Shown: piece by piece, positions 44,142 to 53,129 of the stretch
Layout of the letters: the number at the start of each line of letters is the position of its first letter
Numbering within the stretch: the first letter of the stretch is position 1
NCBI GenBank assembly: GCA_037138595.1
Contig: JBAXIB010000016.1
Location: 1-64,000 of the forward strand
DNA length: 64,000 nt
Origin: UBA4742 sp037138595
Lineage (GTDB): Bacteria > Actinomycetota > Acidimicrobiia > Acidimicrobiales > Acidimicrobilacustridaceae
Reading direction: 5' to 3'
Notes under the pieces: model-generated
The model's input: the letters and a program-made list of their open reading frames with translations, nothing else
What the model was told of the DNA's origin: nothing
The model's database searches: none
Position numbers and translations under genes: made by a program

Positions 44142-45710
44142 TCACCCACATGTCTCGCCAGGAGGCGTCGCTGGGACCATTCCGCGTTCAGGAGTCTGGG
44201 GAGTCTGCTGGTCAGCCGTCGGTGGAATGGTGGTCGCCCCAGGAGCAGGTGTGGTCGTTGTGGTCGTCGTGGCAAGAAATGCACTGAAGTCGTTGACATC
44301 GCGCGGATCGCTACGCAACGCAGTGAAATCCTTACCGGTCACGAGAACAATTTGCTTCTCACTCAACGTCTTATCCAGGACAAACTGCGGCTGACCGTCG
44401 ACGAATCGGGCGAGTTCGACTGACGCATTTTCGTTTCCTGGTGCGTAGTGGATTTGGGTACCACCTGTTTTGAAACTCGATGAGTCGCTCGACGTGCCTG
44501 GAGTGAACCCGACTTTGGTCGCCTGGGCCAAAACCACATTTGCCTGCGCTGACTTGCCTGATCCATTCAGTACATCGACTCGGATCACATGCAGTGGGTT
44601 AGTCGAAACAGGTTCGTTCCGGAAGAGTGCAAAAATTGGTTGAGCGGCGATTTTGTCGAGCAACAACACCGAAGCACCACCGATGGTGGTGCCGGTGGTC
44701 GGCGGTGTATAGGTCGCAATCGACTCAGGGTTGAACTCACGAAATTGCGTGCCGAGGTTGATGAGGTCCTGAGTTGTAACCCGATCGTCAAGGGTGACGT
44801 TGCCCTGAGCCACACCGATGAGTTGATTCAGCACAAAAGGATTCCTGACTCCTTTTGCGATTGCCCGTTTGAGCGCCAGTTTGATGAATTGTTGCTGGCG
44901 GGTGATGCGTCCGAAATCGCTGGTTGGGTCTCCCACCCACGCCTTTCCCCCATTGCCAGTCTTCGTCTCGAAATGTCGCGACCTCGCATAGGCAAGCGCG
45001 TCCATCCCATTGAGGGTGACGCAGCCCGGTTGATCGACACCGAAACCAGTGTTGAGATCGCGCGCTGGCCACTGAAAATAGATCGGCACGCCACCAACGG
45101 CATCTACCAAACTTCGAAACCCATGAAAATTGACCTGCACATAGTGATTGATCGGAATTCCGAAATCTTGTTGAATCGTCTTGATCAACCGTTCAGGACC
45201 GCCGCCCGAGAGCGCGGTGTTGATGCGCTGATCACCACCGGTACCGGCAATGGGAACCCACAAATCTCGCGGTAACGACAGAATCGATGCCTGCTTGGTG
45301 ATGGGATCGGTTCGCAAAATCATGATCGTGTCGGACAACAACGAGGCCCGACTGCGACCGATAAGTACCGGGTCATTCGCATTGAGGCCTTCAGAGTTGT
45401 CAACCCCGACCAACAAGTAATTTTCAGGTTGCGGATCGCCCGACGAACTCTGATCAAGCGTCGAGCCCAAACCGCCATAGCGCTGGACATCGCTGGCTTG
45501 GCGAAATACGTAGGCCAGCCCGGCCGCCGACGAAAAACACACCACGACCACAAACACATTGAGCGCAATGACCAGCCGCTGGAACCAGGTCCGACGCCGC
45601 ATTGATCGTCGAGCGCTCGTTGCCACAAGCGGTGACGGTACCAGTCGTTTCCCACCTGAGGGGACCACCCCGGCGCAAGGCGGCGATCGATGCTTGAAGC
45701 CGTCCATCAT
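44142..45710 (-). CDS. LytR-CpsA-Psr (LCP) family protein with LytR_C domain
   Basis: A 522-residue envelope enzyme that transfers lipid-linked glycans onto peptidoglycan (or wall precursors). A basic cytosolic N-terminus (RRSMRRRTW) precedes a membrane helix at about 45-70. The LCP core has SDTIMILRTDP, SLPRDLWVPI, INTALSGGG and YARSRHF. A LytR_C domain (about 385-470) contains VRIDVLNGSGKSAQANVV-like sequence, and the tail is Thr/Pro-rich. It lies beside ugd and the glycosyltransferases, so it probably attaches their product. It diverges from pabB. Confidence 0.93.
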   Translation of the reverse strand: MMDGFKHRSPPCAGVVPSGGKRLVPSPLVATSARRSMRRRTWFQRLVIALNVFVVVVCFSSAAGLAYVFRQASDVQRYGGLGSTLDQSSSGDPQPENYLLVGVDNSEGLNANDPVLIGRSRASLLSDTIMILRTDPITKQASILSLPRDLWVPIAGTGGDQRINTALSGGGPERLIKTIQQDFGIPINHYVQVNFHGFRSLVDAVGGVPIYFQWPARDLNTGFGVDQPGCVTLNGMDALAYARSRHFETKTGNGGKAWVGDPTSDFGRITRQQQFIKLALKRAIAKGVRNPFVLNQLIGVAQGNVTLDDRVTTQDLINLGTQFREFNPESIATYTPPTTGTTIGGASVLLLDKIAAQPIFALFRNEPVSTNPLHVIRVDVLNGSGKSAQANVVLAQATKVGFTPGTSSDSSSFKTGGTQIHYAPGNENASVELARFVDGQPQFVLDKTLSEKQIVLVTGKDFTALRSDPRDVNDFSAFLATTTTTTTPAPGATTIPPTADQQTPQTPERGMVPATPPGETCG

Positions 45711-45779
45711 CTGGCTCGATCACTGAGCGCAAGGTCCACGGTGCGCTCCCGACGGCATTCTTGGGCGAAGATAACCACC

Positions 45780-46817
45780 ATGCTGTCCCATCGCGATCCC
45801 CTCGCCGTCGTCGGTGGACGACTCGCGACACATCTCGTCGATGTCACCAGTGACTTGTCTGCGCTTGATTCACATGGCTTTTGGGCAGTGGTGATCCCAT
45901 TTTCCGGCCGACCCGTCTGCGCTCGATTTGCAGAAATCCGACTGGCGCGACCTTGGCCTGGCCAACCGTGGCGCGGACCATCGCCTGAATCATGGCGAAC
46001 GAACCTTGAACAATCCGCGTTTGAATCGCGAGTCGAAATGATCCGTTCGTCCATCGGCAGCGGCGATATTTATCAGGTCAATCTGACCCGACGCTTGTCG
46101 GCTCCCGTGCAACCTGATGCCGATATTGCCGCACTCGGTGCCGCTCTCGCATCGGGAAATCCCGCTCCGTTTAGCGCGGTCGTGCGCCTTCCCGACCAAG
46201 GAATCCAAGTGGCTTCGGCCTCGCCGGAACGTTTTTTGTCTCGGTCCGGACCGATAATTCGCTCATCGCCGATTAAGGGAACGGCCACGACTCGAGAAGC
46301 GTTACTCGAAAAGGATCGAGCCGAGAACATCATGATCGTTGACTTGGTTCGCAATGACTTAGGCCGAGTGTGCGAGTGGGGATCGGTCCATGTTCCTGAA
46401 CTCCTCGCCGTCGAGGAGCACCCCGGCCTGGTGCATCTGGTCAGCACGGTCGAGGGTCAACTTCGCCCAGGACTTGGCTGGGCAGATGCGATTGGGGCCA
46501 CGTTCCCCCCTGGCTCGGTAACCGGAGCGCCAAAACATGCGGCTCTGCAACACATCAGCCGACTCGAAACCGTGGAGCGCGATGTTTACTGCGGGGCCGT
46601 GGGATGGGTCGACGCAGATCGCGGGGTAGGTGAATTGAACGTGGCAATCCGAACGTTCTGGATTGCTGATGGCGAACTGCACTTCGGCACTGGCGCCGGC
46701 ATTACCTGGGAATCAACTCCGGCCGGCGAATGGCAAGAAACGGAACTCAAAGCACGACGACTCCTACGAGTGGCATCAGGACAGCCAGTTGGCGTGGGAA
46801 CATCAGGCCATGGCTAA
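45780..46817 (+). CDS. pabB: Chorismate-binding enzyme, aminodeoxychorismate synthase component I-like
   Basis: About 345 residues from the ATG at 45780. The chorismate-binding domain has SIGSGDIYQVNLTRRL, SPIKGTATTRE, IMIVDLVRNDLGRVC, TFPPGSVTGAPKHAAL and YCGAVGW. It is shorter than classic PabB because the N-terminal non-catalytic domain is reduced. It would make 4-amino-4-deoxychorismate for folate. The next gene overlaps by 8 bp and is a class IV aminotransferase, which fits PabC. Confidence 0.9.
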   Translation: MLSHRDPLAVVGGRLATHLVDVTSDLSALDSHGFWAVVIPFSGRPVCARFAEIRLARPWPGQPWRGPSPESWRTNLEQSAFESRVEMIRSSIGSGDIYQVNLTRRLSAPVQPDADIAALGAALASGNPAPFSAVVRLPDQGIQVASASPERFLSRSGPIIRSSPIKGTATTREALLEKDRAENIMIVDLVRNDLGRVCEWGSVHVPELLAVEEHPGLVHLVSTVEGQLRPGLGWADAIGATFPPGSVTGAPKHAALQHISRLETVERDVYCGAVGWVDADRGVGELNVAIRTFWIADGELHFGTGAGITWESTPAGEWQETELKARRLLRVASGQPVGVGTSGHG

Positions 46818-47646
46818 CCAACCAATGGTTTGGATCAACGGATCCCTCATCTCGAAAGATGGCGCATCGTTGTCCCCGTTCGACCACGGCGTAACGGTCG
46901 GTGATGGAATCTTCGAGACCTTGCAAGTCGTGAACGGCGTTGCCTTTGCAATTCGTCGACACCTTGAACGCGTCCGTCGATCCGCTTCTGGCCTTCGCTT
47001 ACCGATCCCTCTCAATGACGAACAGATCGAACACGCGATGTGCGAAGTCATCACCGCGAACGAAGTCGATTCCGGGTGCGTTCGCCTCACCATCACCGGT
47101 GGCATCTCCCCACTTGGTTCAGACCGCGGCGATGCTGGAGCAACGGTCATCGTCGCGTCTGCTCCCCTCCCGAAATGGGACAGAACCACCAATGTGGTCA
47201 CGGTGCCCTGGCCGCGCAACGAACGAGGAGCGGTCGCGGGATTGAAAACTACGTCGTATGCCGAAAATGTTGTCGCATTGGACTATGCCCACGAACGCGA
47301 CGGGAGCGAGGCGATCTTCGCCAATACCGTGGGCCAACTCTGCGAAGGAACAGGCAGCAACGTTTTTCTGGTCAAAAATGGGCGCCTGAGCACGCCAACC
47401 CTTGCGTCAGGTTGCCTCGCCGGGATCACCCGCGAACTCTTGATGACACTCATCGAATGCGAAGAAACCGATCTCCCGTTAGCGGCGCTGGCCGAAGCCG
47501 ACGAGGCATTTCTGACTTCGTCGACTCGCAACGTGCAGTCAATTCGCTCCGTTAATGGACATGAACTCGGTGACGCTCCCGGCCCCATCACCAAGGCGGC
47601 AGTCGAAGCATTTTCTGAACTGATGAGTAGTTCGCTCAATCCCTAG
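46810..47646 (+). CDS. pabC: Class IV aminotransferase, probable aminodeoxychorismate lyase
   Basis: A 278-residue PLP fold-type IV enzyme. Segments include NGSLISKDGASLSPFDHGV, GDGIFET, the catalytic Lys in GLKTTSYAENVVAL and GTGSNVFLVKNG. The start ATG 46810 overlaps the end of pabB by 8 bp. The pairing with pabB points to 4-amino-4-deoxychorismate lyase (p-aminobenzoate formation). A branched-chain or D-amino-acid aminotransferase is the alternative from sequence alone. Confidence 0.86.
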   Translation: MANQPMVWINGSLISKDGASLSPFDHGVTVGDGIFETLQVVNGVAFAIRRHLERVRRSASGLRLPIPLNDEQIEHAMCEVITANEVDSGCVRLTITGGISPLGSDRGDAGATVIVASAPLPKWDRTTNVVTVPWPRNERGAVAGLKTTSYAENVVALDYAHERDGSEAIFANTVGQLCEGTGSNVFLVKNGRLSTPTLASGCLAGITRELLMTLIECEETDLPLAALAEADEAFLTSSTRNVQSIRSVNGHELGDAPGPITKAAVEAFSELMSSSLNP

Positions 47647-47701
47647 TTTGGTGTCTCGCACTAGCGATCAAACCGTTCGTATCGGTGTCAACTTCCAAAT
47701 G

Positions 47702-48532
47702 TCACTGCGCAGGGCGAACATGAGTGACATCACCGGCAATGATCGTGTGCCGGACAACGCCCTCGAGCGAATCGGCGGATGCAACTTCGACAAGTAACTC
47801 ACCCGCATCGGTCAGCGCGACCGCATGACCTTCGATTTCATCGCTGCCGATCTGCACACGCACCCGCCGATTCAACGTTGCTGAGAGTTCCCGAGCTCGT
47901 TGCATAAGTCGCTCCCGGCCCATCGCACCGGAACTAAAAATTGCTGACGCCCAATGATCGAGCCGGAGCAGCATCGCTATGACGAGTTGCTCACGATCAA
48001 TGTCATGGTTCGCAAGTTGGTTGAGCGCGACCGCTATGTCGGCAAGTTCGGTCGGCAACTCCACTGGCCAGTTGACGTTGATACCAATCCCGACCACGAC
48101 CGCCGATATTGCATCTCCCTCGACGATTGACTCTGCGAGAATTCCGCCCAGTTTCCGATAGTCGTTCGAGCCCGCTTGTTCGATTACCAAGTCGTTTGGC
48201 CACTTCAATCCAACTGCGACCCCAGCGACTTCGGCACAAGCCTCGACCGCACTCACACCAACTGCGGTCGACACCAGATGGCCATCGCGCACTGGCATCG
48301 AGCGGCGAAACAGCATCGACGCCAGAAGCGACGCATTTCGCGGCGCGTGCCACGAGCGATCCAGGCGACCTCGGCCTGCGGTCTGAAAATCGGCTATCAG
48401 AACTACATCGCCAACCCCGCCTAAGGCTGCTAAATCAAGCAAATCGCGGTTAGTCGAGCCCGTCTCATCGACCCATTTCAGGTCGGCGAATCGAGATTCG
48501 GAAAGTCGCAATCTGGCATGGTCACCCCTCAT
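47702..48532 (-). CDS. birA: Biotin--[acetyl-CoA-carboxylase] ligase
   Basis: About 276 residues from the ATG at 48532. The biotin-ligase core has VDETGSTNRDLLDLA, TAGRGRLDRSWHAP (biotin loop), LKWPNDLVIE and VVVGIGINVNW. There is no N-terminal DNA-binding domain, so it should not repress like E. coli BirA. An in-frame ATG at 48544 is possible. It overlaps a good TATGGT -10, which favours a leaderless start at 48532. Divergent from the biotin carboxylase gene that it presumably modifies. Confidence 0.94.
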   Translation of the reverse strand: MRGDHARLRLSESRFADLKWVDETGSTNRDLLDLAALGGVGDVVLIADFQTAGRGRLDRSWHAPRNASLLASMLFRRSMPVRDGHLVSTAVGVSAVEACAEVAGVAVGLKWPNDLVIEQAGSNDYRKLGGILAESIVEGDAISAVVVGIGINVNWPVELPTELADIAVALNQLANHDIDREQLVIAMLLRLDHWASAIFSSGAMGRERLMQRARELSATLNRRVRVQIGSDEIEGHAVALTDAGELLVEVASADSLEGVVRHTIIAGDVTHVRPAQ

Positions 48533-48539
48533 CGTTGTA

Positions 48540-48545
48540 ACCATA
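48540..48545 (-). promoter_or_regulatory. Candidate -10 (TATGGT) for leaderless birA
   Basis: TATGGT on the minus strand is followed by 7 nt and the ATG at 48532. It lies only 5-10 bp from the GTG of the divergent carboxylase gene, so the two promoters must overlap. Confidence 0.45.
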
Positions 48546-48549
48546 TGTC

Positions 48550-50322
48550 GTGATCACAAAGGTTCTTATCGCAAATCGTGGCGAAATCGCCGTCAGAGTC
48601 ATCCGTGCTTGCCAGGAAATGGGCATTGCCACCGTGGCTGTTTACAGCGAACTTGACCGCGACGCCCTCCATGTCCGAATCGCCGATGAGGCCTATGCGC
48701 TCGGCGGCATCACCGCCGCCGAGAGCTACCTCGATACCGACGCCATCCTTGATGCCATCGAACGCAGTGGCGCTGATGCCGTGCACCCAGGTTATGGCTT
48801 CTTTTCGGAAAACACGGACTTCGCTCGCGCGATTACCCAGCGAGGTGTCGCATTTATCGGACCACCTCCTGAAGCAATTGAGGTAATGGGCGACAAAGTA
48901 AGTAGTCGCATTGCCGCCCAAGCCGCGGGCGTACAAGGCGTTCCGGGTACAACCGAATTTCTCGTTGACGGCAACGGAGTAATCGCGTTTGGAAACGAGT
49001 TTGGCTGGCCAGTCGCGATAAAGGCTGCCTATGGCGGCGGCGGTCGCGGAATGCGCGTCGTCAACGCAGCCGATGAAGCTATCGAGGCGTTCGAATCGGC
49101 GAGCAGCGAAGCGCTCAAAGGTTTTGGTCGCGGTGAGTGTTACGTCGAGCGTTACCTCACGTGGCCACGCCACATCGAGATGCAGATCATCGGCGACCAA
49201 CACGGAAACTGCGTCTGGATTGCTGAACGTGATTGTTCGGCGCAACGCCGACACCAGAAACTGATTGAAGAGAGCCCAGCGGCAGACTTCCCAGCGGAAA
49301 TCCGTCAGCAGATGGGCGAGGCTGCAGTCAAGGTCGCCCAAGCAACTGGCTATTTCAATGCGGGCACGGTCGAGTTTTTGTTTCAGGACGGTGAGTTCTA
49401 CTTCCTCGAGATGAACACGCGCTTGCAGGTCGAGCATCCGGTGACCGAGATGGTCTCAGGTATCGATCTAGTCGCTGAACAAATTCGGGTTGCATCTGGC
49501 CTGCCGTTGTCATTTACCCAAGACGAAATCTCGCTTCGTGGACACGCCATCGAAGTTCGCGTCAACGCTGAAAATCCCGCTGGTGGCAAGTTCCTTCCTT
49601 CGCCTGGAGACATTTCAACCTTGGTTCCGCCAGACGGCTTTGGCACGCGCTGGGACGGCGGGTATGAAACCGGTGACACCGTGAGCCAGTACTACGACAA
49701 CTTGATCGGCAAACTCATCGTCTGGGGCCACGATCGCGATACCGCAATTAAACGCATGTTGCGAGCGCTCCGCGAATTTCGGCTTGAAGGTGTCGCGACA
49801 ACAATTCCCGCCGACATTGCCATTCTTGAACATCCCGATTTTGTCGAGGGGAAACATTCAACTCGTTGGGTCGAAGATGTACTCGATCTCACTGGCGTCG
49901 ATTCGAGTCCTGACCGAAACCAAGGTTCCGATCTGGCTGAAGCCAAGGTCAAACGGGATGTCGACGTCGAAGTGAATGGCCGGCGATTTGCCGTCAGCCT
50001 TTGGGTGCCAGAATCGGCTGGTGCGGCCGCTGGACCAGCTGTTGGTGCCTCCGGTGCAGCCCGGCCACGGCGTAGTAGCGCCGGGGCCGGCAGTGCTGCG
50101 GCCGGCGGCTCAGGGGCCGTCACCGTGCCAATGCAGGGCACGATCGTCAAGATGCTGGTCGAAGTAGGTCAAGACGTCGAAGCTGGCCAGACGATCTGTG
50201 TCTTGGAAGCCATGAAGATGGAAAACAATATTTCTGCTGAAAAGGGCGGAACGGTGAAGGAAATAAAGGTTGGCGTTGGAGATTCGGTTGGCAGTGGAGA
50301 TGTCGTAGCCACCATCGAGTAA
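48550..50322 (+). CDS. Acyl-CoA carboxylase alpha subunit (biotin carboxylase + BCCP)
   Basis: A 590-residue biotin-dependent carboxylase subunit. The biotin carboxylase part opens VLIANRGEIAVRVIRAC and has VHPGYGFFSEN, the ATP-grasp Gly-rich loop AAYGGGGRGMR, CSAQRRHQKLIEE and FLEMNTRLQVEHPVTE. An Ala/Gly-rich linker follows, and a C-terminal BCCP domain has EAMKMEN with biotinyl Lys at about 556. The start is GTG 48550; the ATG at 48545 reads into a stop. Size and architecture match actinobacterial AccA-type subunits of acetyl/propionyl-CoA carboxylases. The beta subunit is not in this window. Confidence 0.95.
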   Translation: MITKVLIANRGEIAVRVIRACQEMGIATVAVYSELDRDALHVRIADEAYALGGITAAESYLDTDAILDAIERSGADAVHPGYGFFSENTDFARAITQRGVAFIGPPPEAIEVMGDKVSSRIAAQAAGVQGVPGTTEFLVDGNGVIAFGNEFGWPVAIKAAYGGGGRGMRVVNAADEAIEAFESASSEALKGFGRGECYVERYLTWPRHIEMQIIGDQHGNCVWIAERDCSAQRRHQKLIEESPAADFPAEIRQQMGEAAVKVAQATGYFNAGTVEFLFQDGEFYFLEMNTRLQVEHPVTEMVSGIDLVAEQIRVASGLPLSFTQDEISLRGHAIEVRVNAENPAGGKFLPSPGDISTLVPPDGFGTRWDGGYETGDTVSQYYDNLIGKLIVWGHDRDTAIKRMLRALREFRLEGVATTIPADIAILEHPDFVEGKHSTRWVEDVLDLTGVDSSPDRNQGSDLAEAKVKRDVDVEVNGRRFAVSLWVPESAGAAAGPAVGASGAARPRRSSAGAGSAAAGGSGAVTVPMQGTIVKMLVEVGQDVEAGQTICVLEAMKMENNISAEKGGTVKEIKVGVGDSVGSGDVVATIE

Positions 50323-50396
50323 CAGTTGCTCACCGAACTTCCCGACTGAAGTGCGGCGCGAACACGCGGGACTCAGAGGGCTTCGAAGCTACCGAT

Positions 50397-50897
50397 TTAC
50401 CGGGTGCGAACAACGACGCTGCCTGCACCTCGGTCATGGATGCCGCGTCGCAGTGGCTTTCCGATCGCGCTCAGAAACACCATGAGATAGAGACCAAATC
50501 CCAAAACGGGAATCGCCCAAGCCGACGAAGGCACAAGTGATCGCAGGCCTGCCTGTGAAAGGTCAAGCTTCTGGCCGCCCACCAACTGCGCGACCCGCAC
50601 ACCCACAATCATTTTGCCGATTGTCTGACCGCGCCAAGCAATGAAAGTGGTCTCATACACGACCGCTACGCCAATGGTCACGAATCCCATCCAAAAAGGG
50701 ATTGAGTCGAGTTTGAATTGGTTGCCTTCGACTCGCAAATAAGGAACGACCAAGATGACAACGGGGATTAGTTCGAGCAGTAAATCAATCGTGCGACCGA
50801 CACCGCGTTCGCCAATGGATGCCAGCGAATTCGGCCCGTGCGCCGGGAAGTCGTCAGCCTGCGTTGGACGCGGATGAGTGTCGGGCAGCTTTGTCAT
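50397..50897 (-). CDS. RDD family membrane protein
   Basis: A 166-residue protein with an RDD domain. The usual early Arg-Asp-Asp appears as GVGRTIDLLLELIPVVI (helix 1, about 34-53). Helix 2 (about 66-85) is followed by AWRGQTIGKMIVGVRVAQ, and a third helix lies near 125-145. The function is unknown. It overlaps the upstream flavoprotein gene by 4 bp. Confidence 0.88.
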   Translation of the reverse strand: MTKLPDTHPRPTQADDFPAHGPNSLASIGERGVGRTIDLLLELIPVVILVVPYLRVEGNQFKLDSIPFWMGFVTIGVAVVYETTFIAWRGQTIGKMIVGVRVAQLVGGQKLDLSQAGLRSLVPSSAWAIPVLGFGLYLMVFLSAIGKPLRRGIHDRGAGSVVVRTR

Positions 50898-52258
50898 TCG
50901 GCCGCGTCGCCTAGTGCCTCAGCGAGCGCTGGATGCACGAGCAAACTTTCGACAATGTCGGTCACGCGTAAACCGGCGGTCACTGCGAGTGCAAGTACCG
51001 AAATCAATTCGGCGGCGTTGCGGCCAACGATTGATCCTCCGAGCACGACACCGGTCGCCGGATCACTGATGATCTTGACGAACCCTCGCGAATCGTTTTC
51101 GATCAATGCTTTTGCGTTGGCTGAAAACGGCACTTTCGTAACTCGGATCTTTCGACCCGACGAGAAGGCATCGGCTTCAGCGAGACCAACGTCAGCAATT
51201 TCCGGCACGGTAAAAATGGCGGAAGCTGCCTTTTCGTAATCGAGGTGGCGATGTGGGCCAACGTGCAGCCCCATCGCGTGCTCAGCAATCTTGCGACCCT
51301 GCATCGATGCGACCGACGACAACGGAAGCTTGCCTGACAGGTCACCCGCAGCATAAATGTGAGGAACTGACGACTGGCAATTGTGATTGACCGTCACAAA
51401 TCCGTGTTCAGTGTCGACACCGGCCAATTCAAGTCCAAGGGCTTCGGAGTTTGGAACTGAACCAATTGCGAGAAGCGCGTGTGACCCGACAATCGTCCGA
51501 CCATCGTCGCATCGCACCGAAATCTGGGTTCCGTCGGTGCTCTTGTCGATGCCAACGGCACGAGCACCTTTGAGGAGCCGCACTCCTCGCCGCAAAAAGT
51601 CGTCTTCTAATGCGGCCGCTACTTCGGCATCTTTCATTGGCAACACTTGTTGACGACTCACCACGAGAGTGACTTCACAGCCAAAAGACGAAAACATGTG
51701 GACGAACTCAACGCCGGTTACACCCGAACCAATGACGACCAGATGAACAGGCATAACTAACGGCGGATACGCGTCACGGGTCGTCAAAATGCGATCGGCG
51801 TCAACGGCTGCCCACTCGGGAATCCGAGGTCGGCTTCCCGTGCTGAGTACTACGACATCAGCTTCAATTTCAGTAATCCCGTCGGCAGTATCGACCTCGA
51901 CTTGGTTCGGGCCCACCAAGCGCCCTGCGCCTTGCAGTAGTTGCACGTTTTGGCTTTCGAGTAGCCCCGTTACCGACGAGCGCAACTTCTGCTGAATCGT
52001 CGAAATGCGCTGCCTCAAGGCATCGAAGTCAACCGACGCTCCAGCAGTTGAGATACCCATGCCCTTACTCGTCTCGATCTGCGAAAGCGCGCCACCGGTG
52101 GCGATCATCGCCTTCGACGGGATGCAATCCCACAGGTGCGCGGCACCGCCGACAATGTCACGCTCAATGAGCGTGACATGTGCTCCCATGCGAGCGGCAT
52201 AGGTGGCTGCAGTGTTACCTGCTGGTCCCCCGCCGATAATCACAAAGCGCTTGGCCAT
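50894..52258 (-). CDS. NAD(P)H dehydrogenase, LpdA-like flavoprotein lacking the redox Cys pair
   Basis: A 454-residue FAD/NAD pyridine nucleotide-disulfide oxidoreductase family protein. The FAD motif is GGGPAGNTAATYAA and the second dinucleotide motif is VIGSGVTGVEFVHMF. The dimerisation domain ends LVHPALAEALGDAAE. In place of the CxxxxC pair it reads GGAAHLWDCIPSK, keeping only C45 (A40 at the first position). This matches mycobacterial LpdA (Rv3303c-type), which acts as a quinone reductase rather than a lipoamide dehydrogenase. It is coupled to the RDD gene. Confidence 0.88.
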   Translation of the reverse strand: MAKRFVIIGGGPAGNTAATYAARMGAHVTLIERDIVGGAAHLWDCIPSKAMIATGGALSQIETSKGMGISTAGASVDFDALRQRISTIQQKLRSSVTGLLESQNVQLLQGAGRLVGPNQVEVDTADGITEIEADVVVLSTGSRPRIPEWAAVDADRILTTRDAYPPLVMPVHLVVIGSGVTGVEFVHMFSSFGCEVTLVVSRQQVLPMKDAEVAAALEDDFLRRGVRLLKGARAVGIDKSTDGTQISVRCDDGRTIVGSHALLAIGSVPNSEALGLELAGVDTEHGFVTVNHNCQSSVPHIYAAGDLSGKLPLSSVASMQGRKIAEHAMGLHVGPHRHLDYEKAASAIFTVPEIADVGLAEADAFSSGRKIRVTKVPFSANAKALIENDSRGFVKIISDPATGVVLGGSIVGRNAAELISVLALAVTAGLRVTDIVESLLVHPALAEALGDAAE

Positions 52259-52306
52259 ACCTTGAGGCTACCGGCCGGCCTGCCGCTCGGCGGGTGTGGG
52301 CCAATC

Positions 52307-52335
52307 ACGAACGATCAATGCAATTGCTCGTTCGT
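52307..52335 (-). terminator. 8-bp perfect stem at the fetB stop
   Basis: ACGAACGA (52307-52314) and TCGTTCGT (52328-52335) enclose a 13-nt loop. The right arm touches the fetB stop codon. No U-tract follows. It is probably the end of the fetAB transcript or a 3' stabiliser. Confidence 0.5.
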
Positions 52336-53120
52336 CAGGTCGCTGGTCGAACCATTGAGACCAACCGTCCATCTGGAGTGAACAATCGACGGACAAGTCC
52401 AAGTGACACCACTGTCACAGTTGTCGCGACCGAACCCAAGATTAGATACATGATCGCTAATTGGACCTGCACCGCATCGACCGGACTGACACCGGCCAAA
52501 ATCAGGCCGGTCATTGCTCCCGGCAAAAACACCAGGCCAACCGCTTTGGTCGATTCGATCTGCGGAATCATGGCCGTGCGCATTGCCTCGCGTAGATGCG
52601 GGCGAGACGCATCTTGCCAGGACAACCCCAGCGCCAAACGCGCTTCTATTTCGAGTCGTTTATCGCGCAGTTCACCGGTCACCCGCCGCGCGGCAACCAC
52701 GACTGAGGTCATCGAGTTACCGATCATCATTCCCGCTAGGGGAATAATCGCCCGAGCCTCAATCGGGAAAATGCCGAAACCAAAGATGACGCCGAGGCTT
52801 ACGACGGCGACGACCGCGGTGGATACCACCGCCAATCGAAAAATGCCCGGGACCTCAGGCGCTCGACTACGAACGGTTAAACCCGCGACAACAACCATTG
52901 CCGCTACCCAAACCCACGCCCACGCGATCGACGCATTGGGTCGGAGCACCAGAGCAAGCGCCCACCCTGTGACCAGTAACTGCACACCGCCACGCCCACA
53001 AGACCACAACATCGATCGTTCGAGGCCAAGGCGAAGTCGCCATGACAGAACAACTGCAATTGCGACCAATGTCAATGAAGCAGCGAGACCGCTCCAGCCG
53101 ATGCTCACGGTCGAGCCCAT
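52335..53120 (-). CDS. fetB: ABC transporter permease, FetB/UPF0014 family
   Basis: A 261-residue protein with about seven membrane helices. The UPF0014/FetB hallmark is GMMIGNSMTSVVVAARRVTG, followed by RLEIEARLALG and a second conserved region LVFLPGAMTGLILAGVSP. E. coli FetAB exports iron under oxidative stress; the substrate here is inferred from the family. It follows its ATPase by 9 bp. Confidence 0.88.
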   Translation of the reverse strand: MGSTVSIGWSGLAASLTLVAIAVVLSWRLRLGLERSMLWSCGRGGVQLLVTGWALALVLRPNASIAWAWVWVAAMVVVAGLTVRSRAPEVPGIFRLAVVSTAVVAVVSLGVIFGFGIFPIEARAIIPLAGMMIGNSMTSVVVAARRVTGELRDKRLEIEARLALGLSWQDASRPHLREAMRTAMIPQIESTKAVGLVFLPGAMTGLILAGVSPVDAVQVQLAIMYLILGSVATTVTVVSLGLVRRLFTPDGRLVSMVRPAT

Positions 53121-53129
53121 GATTCCTCC

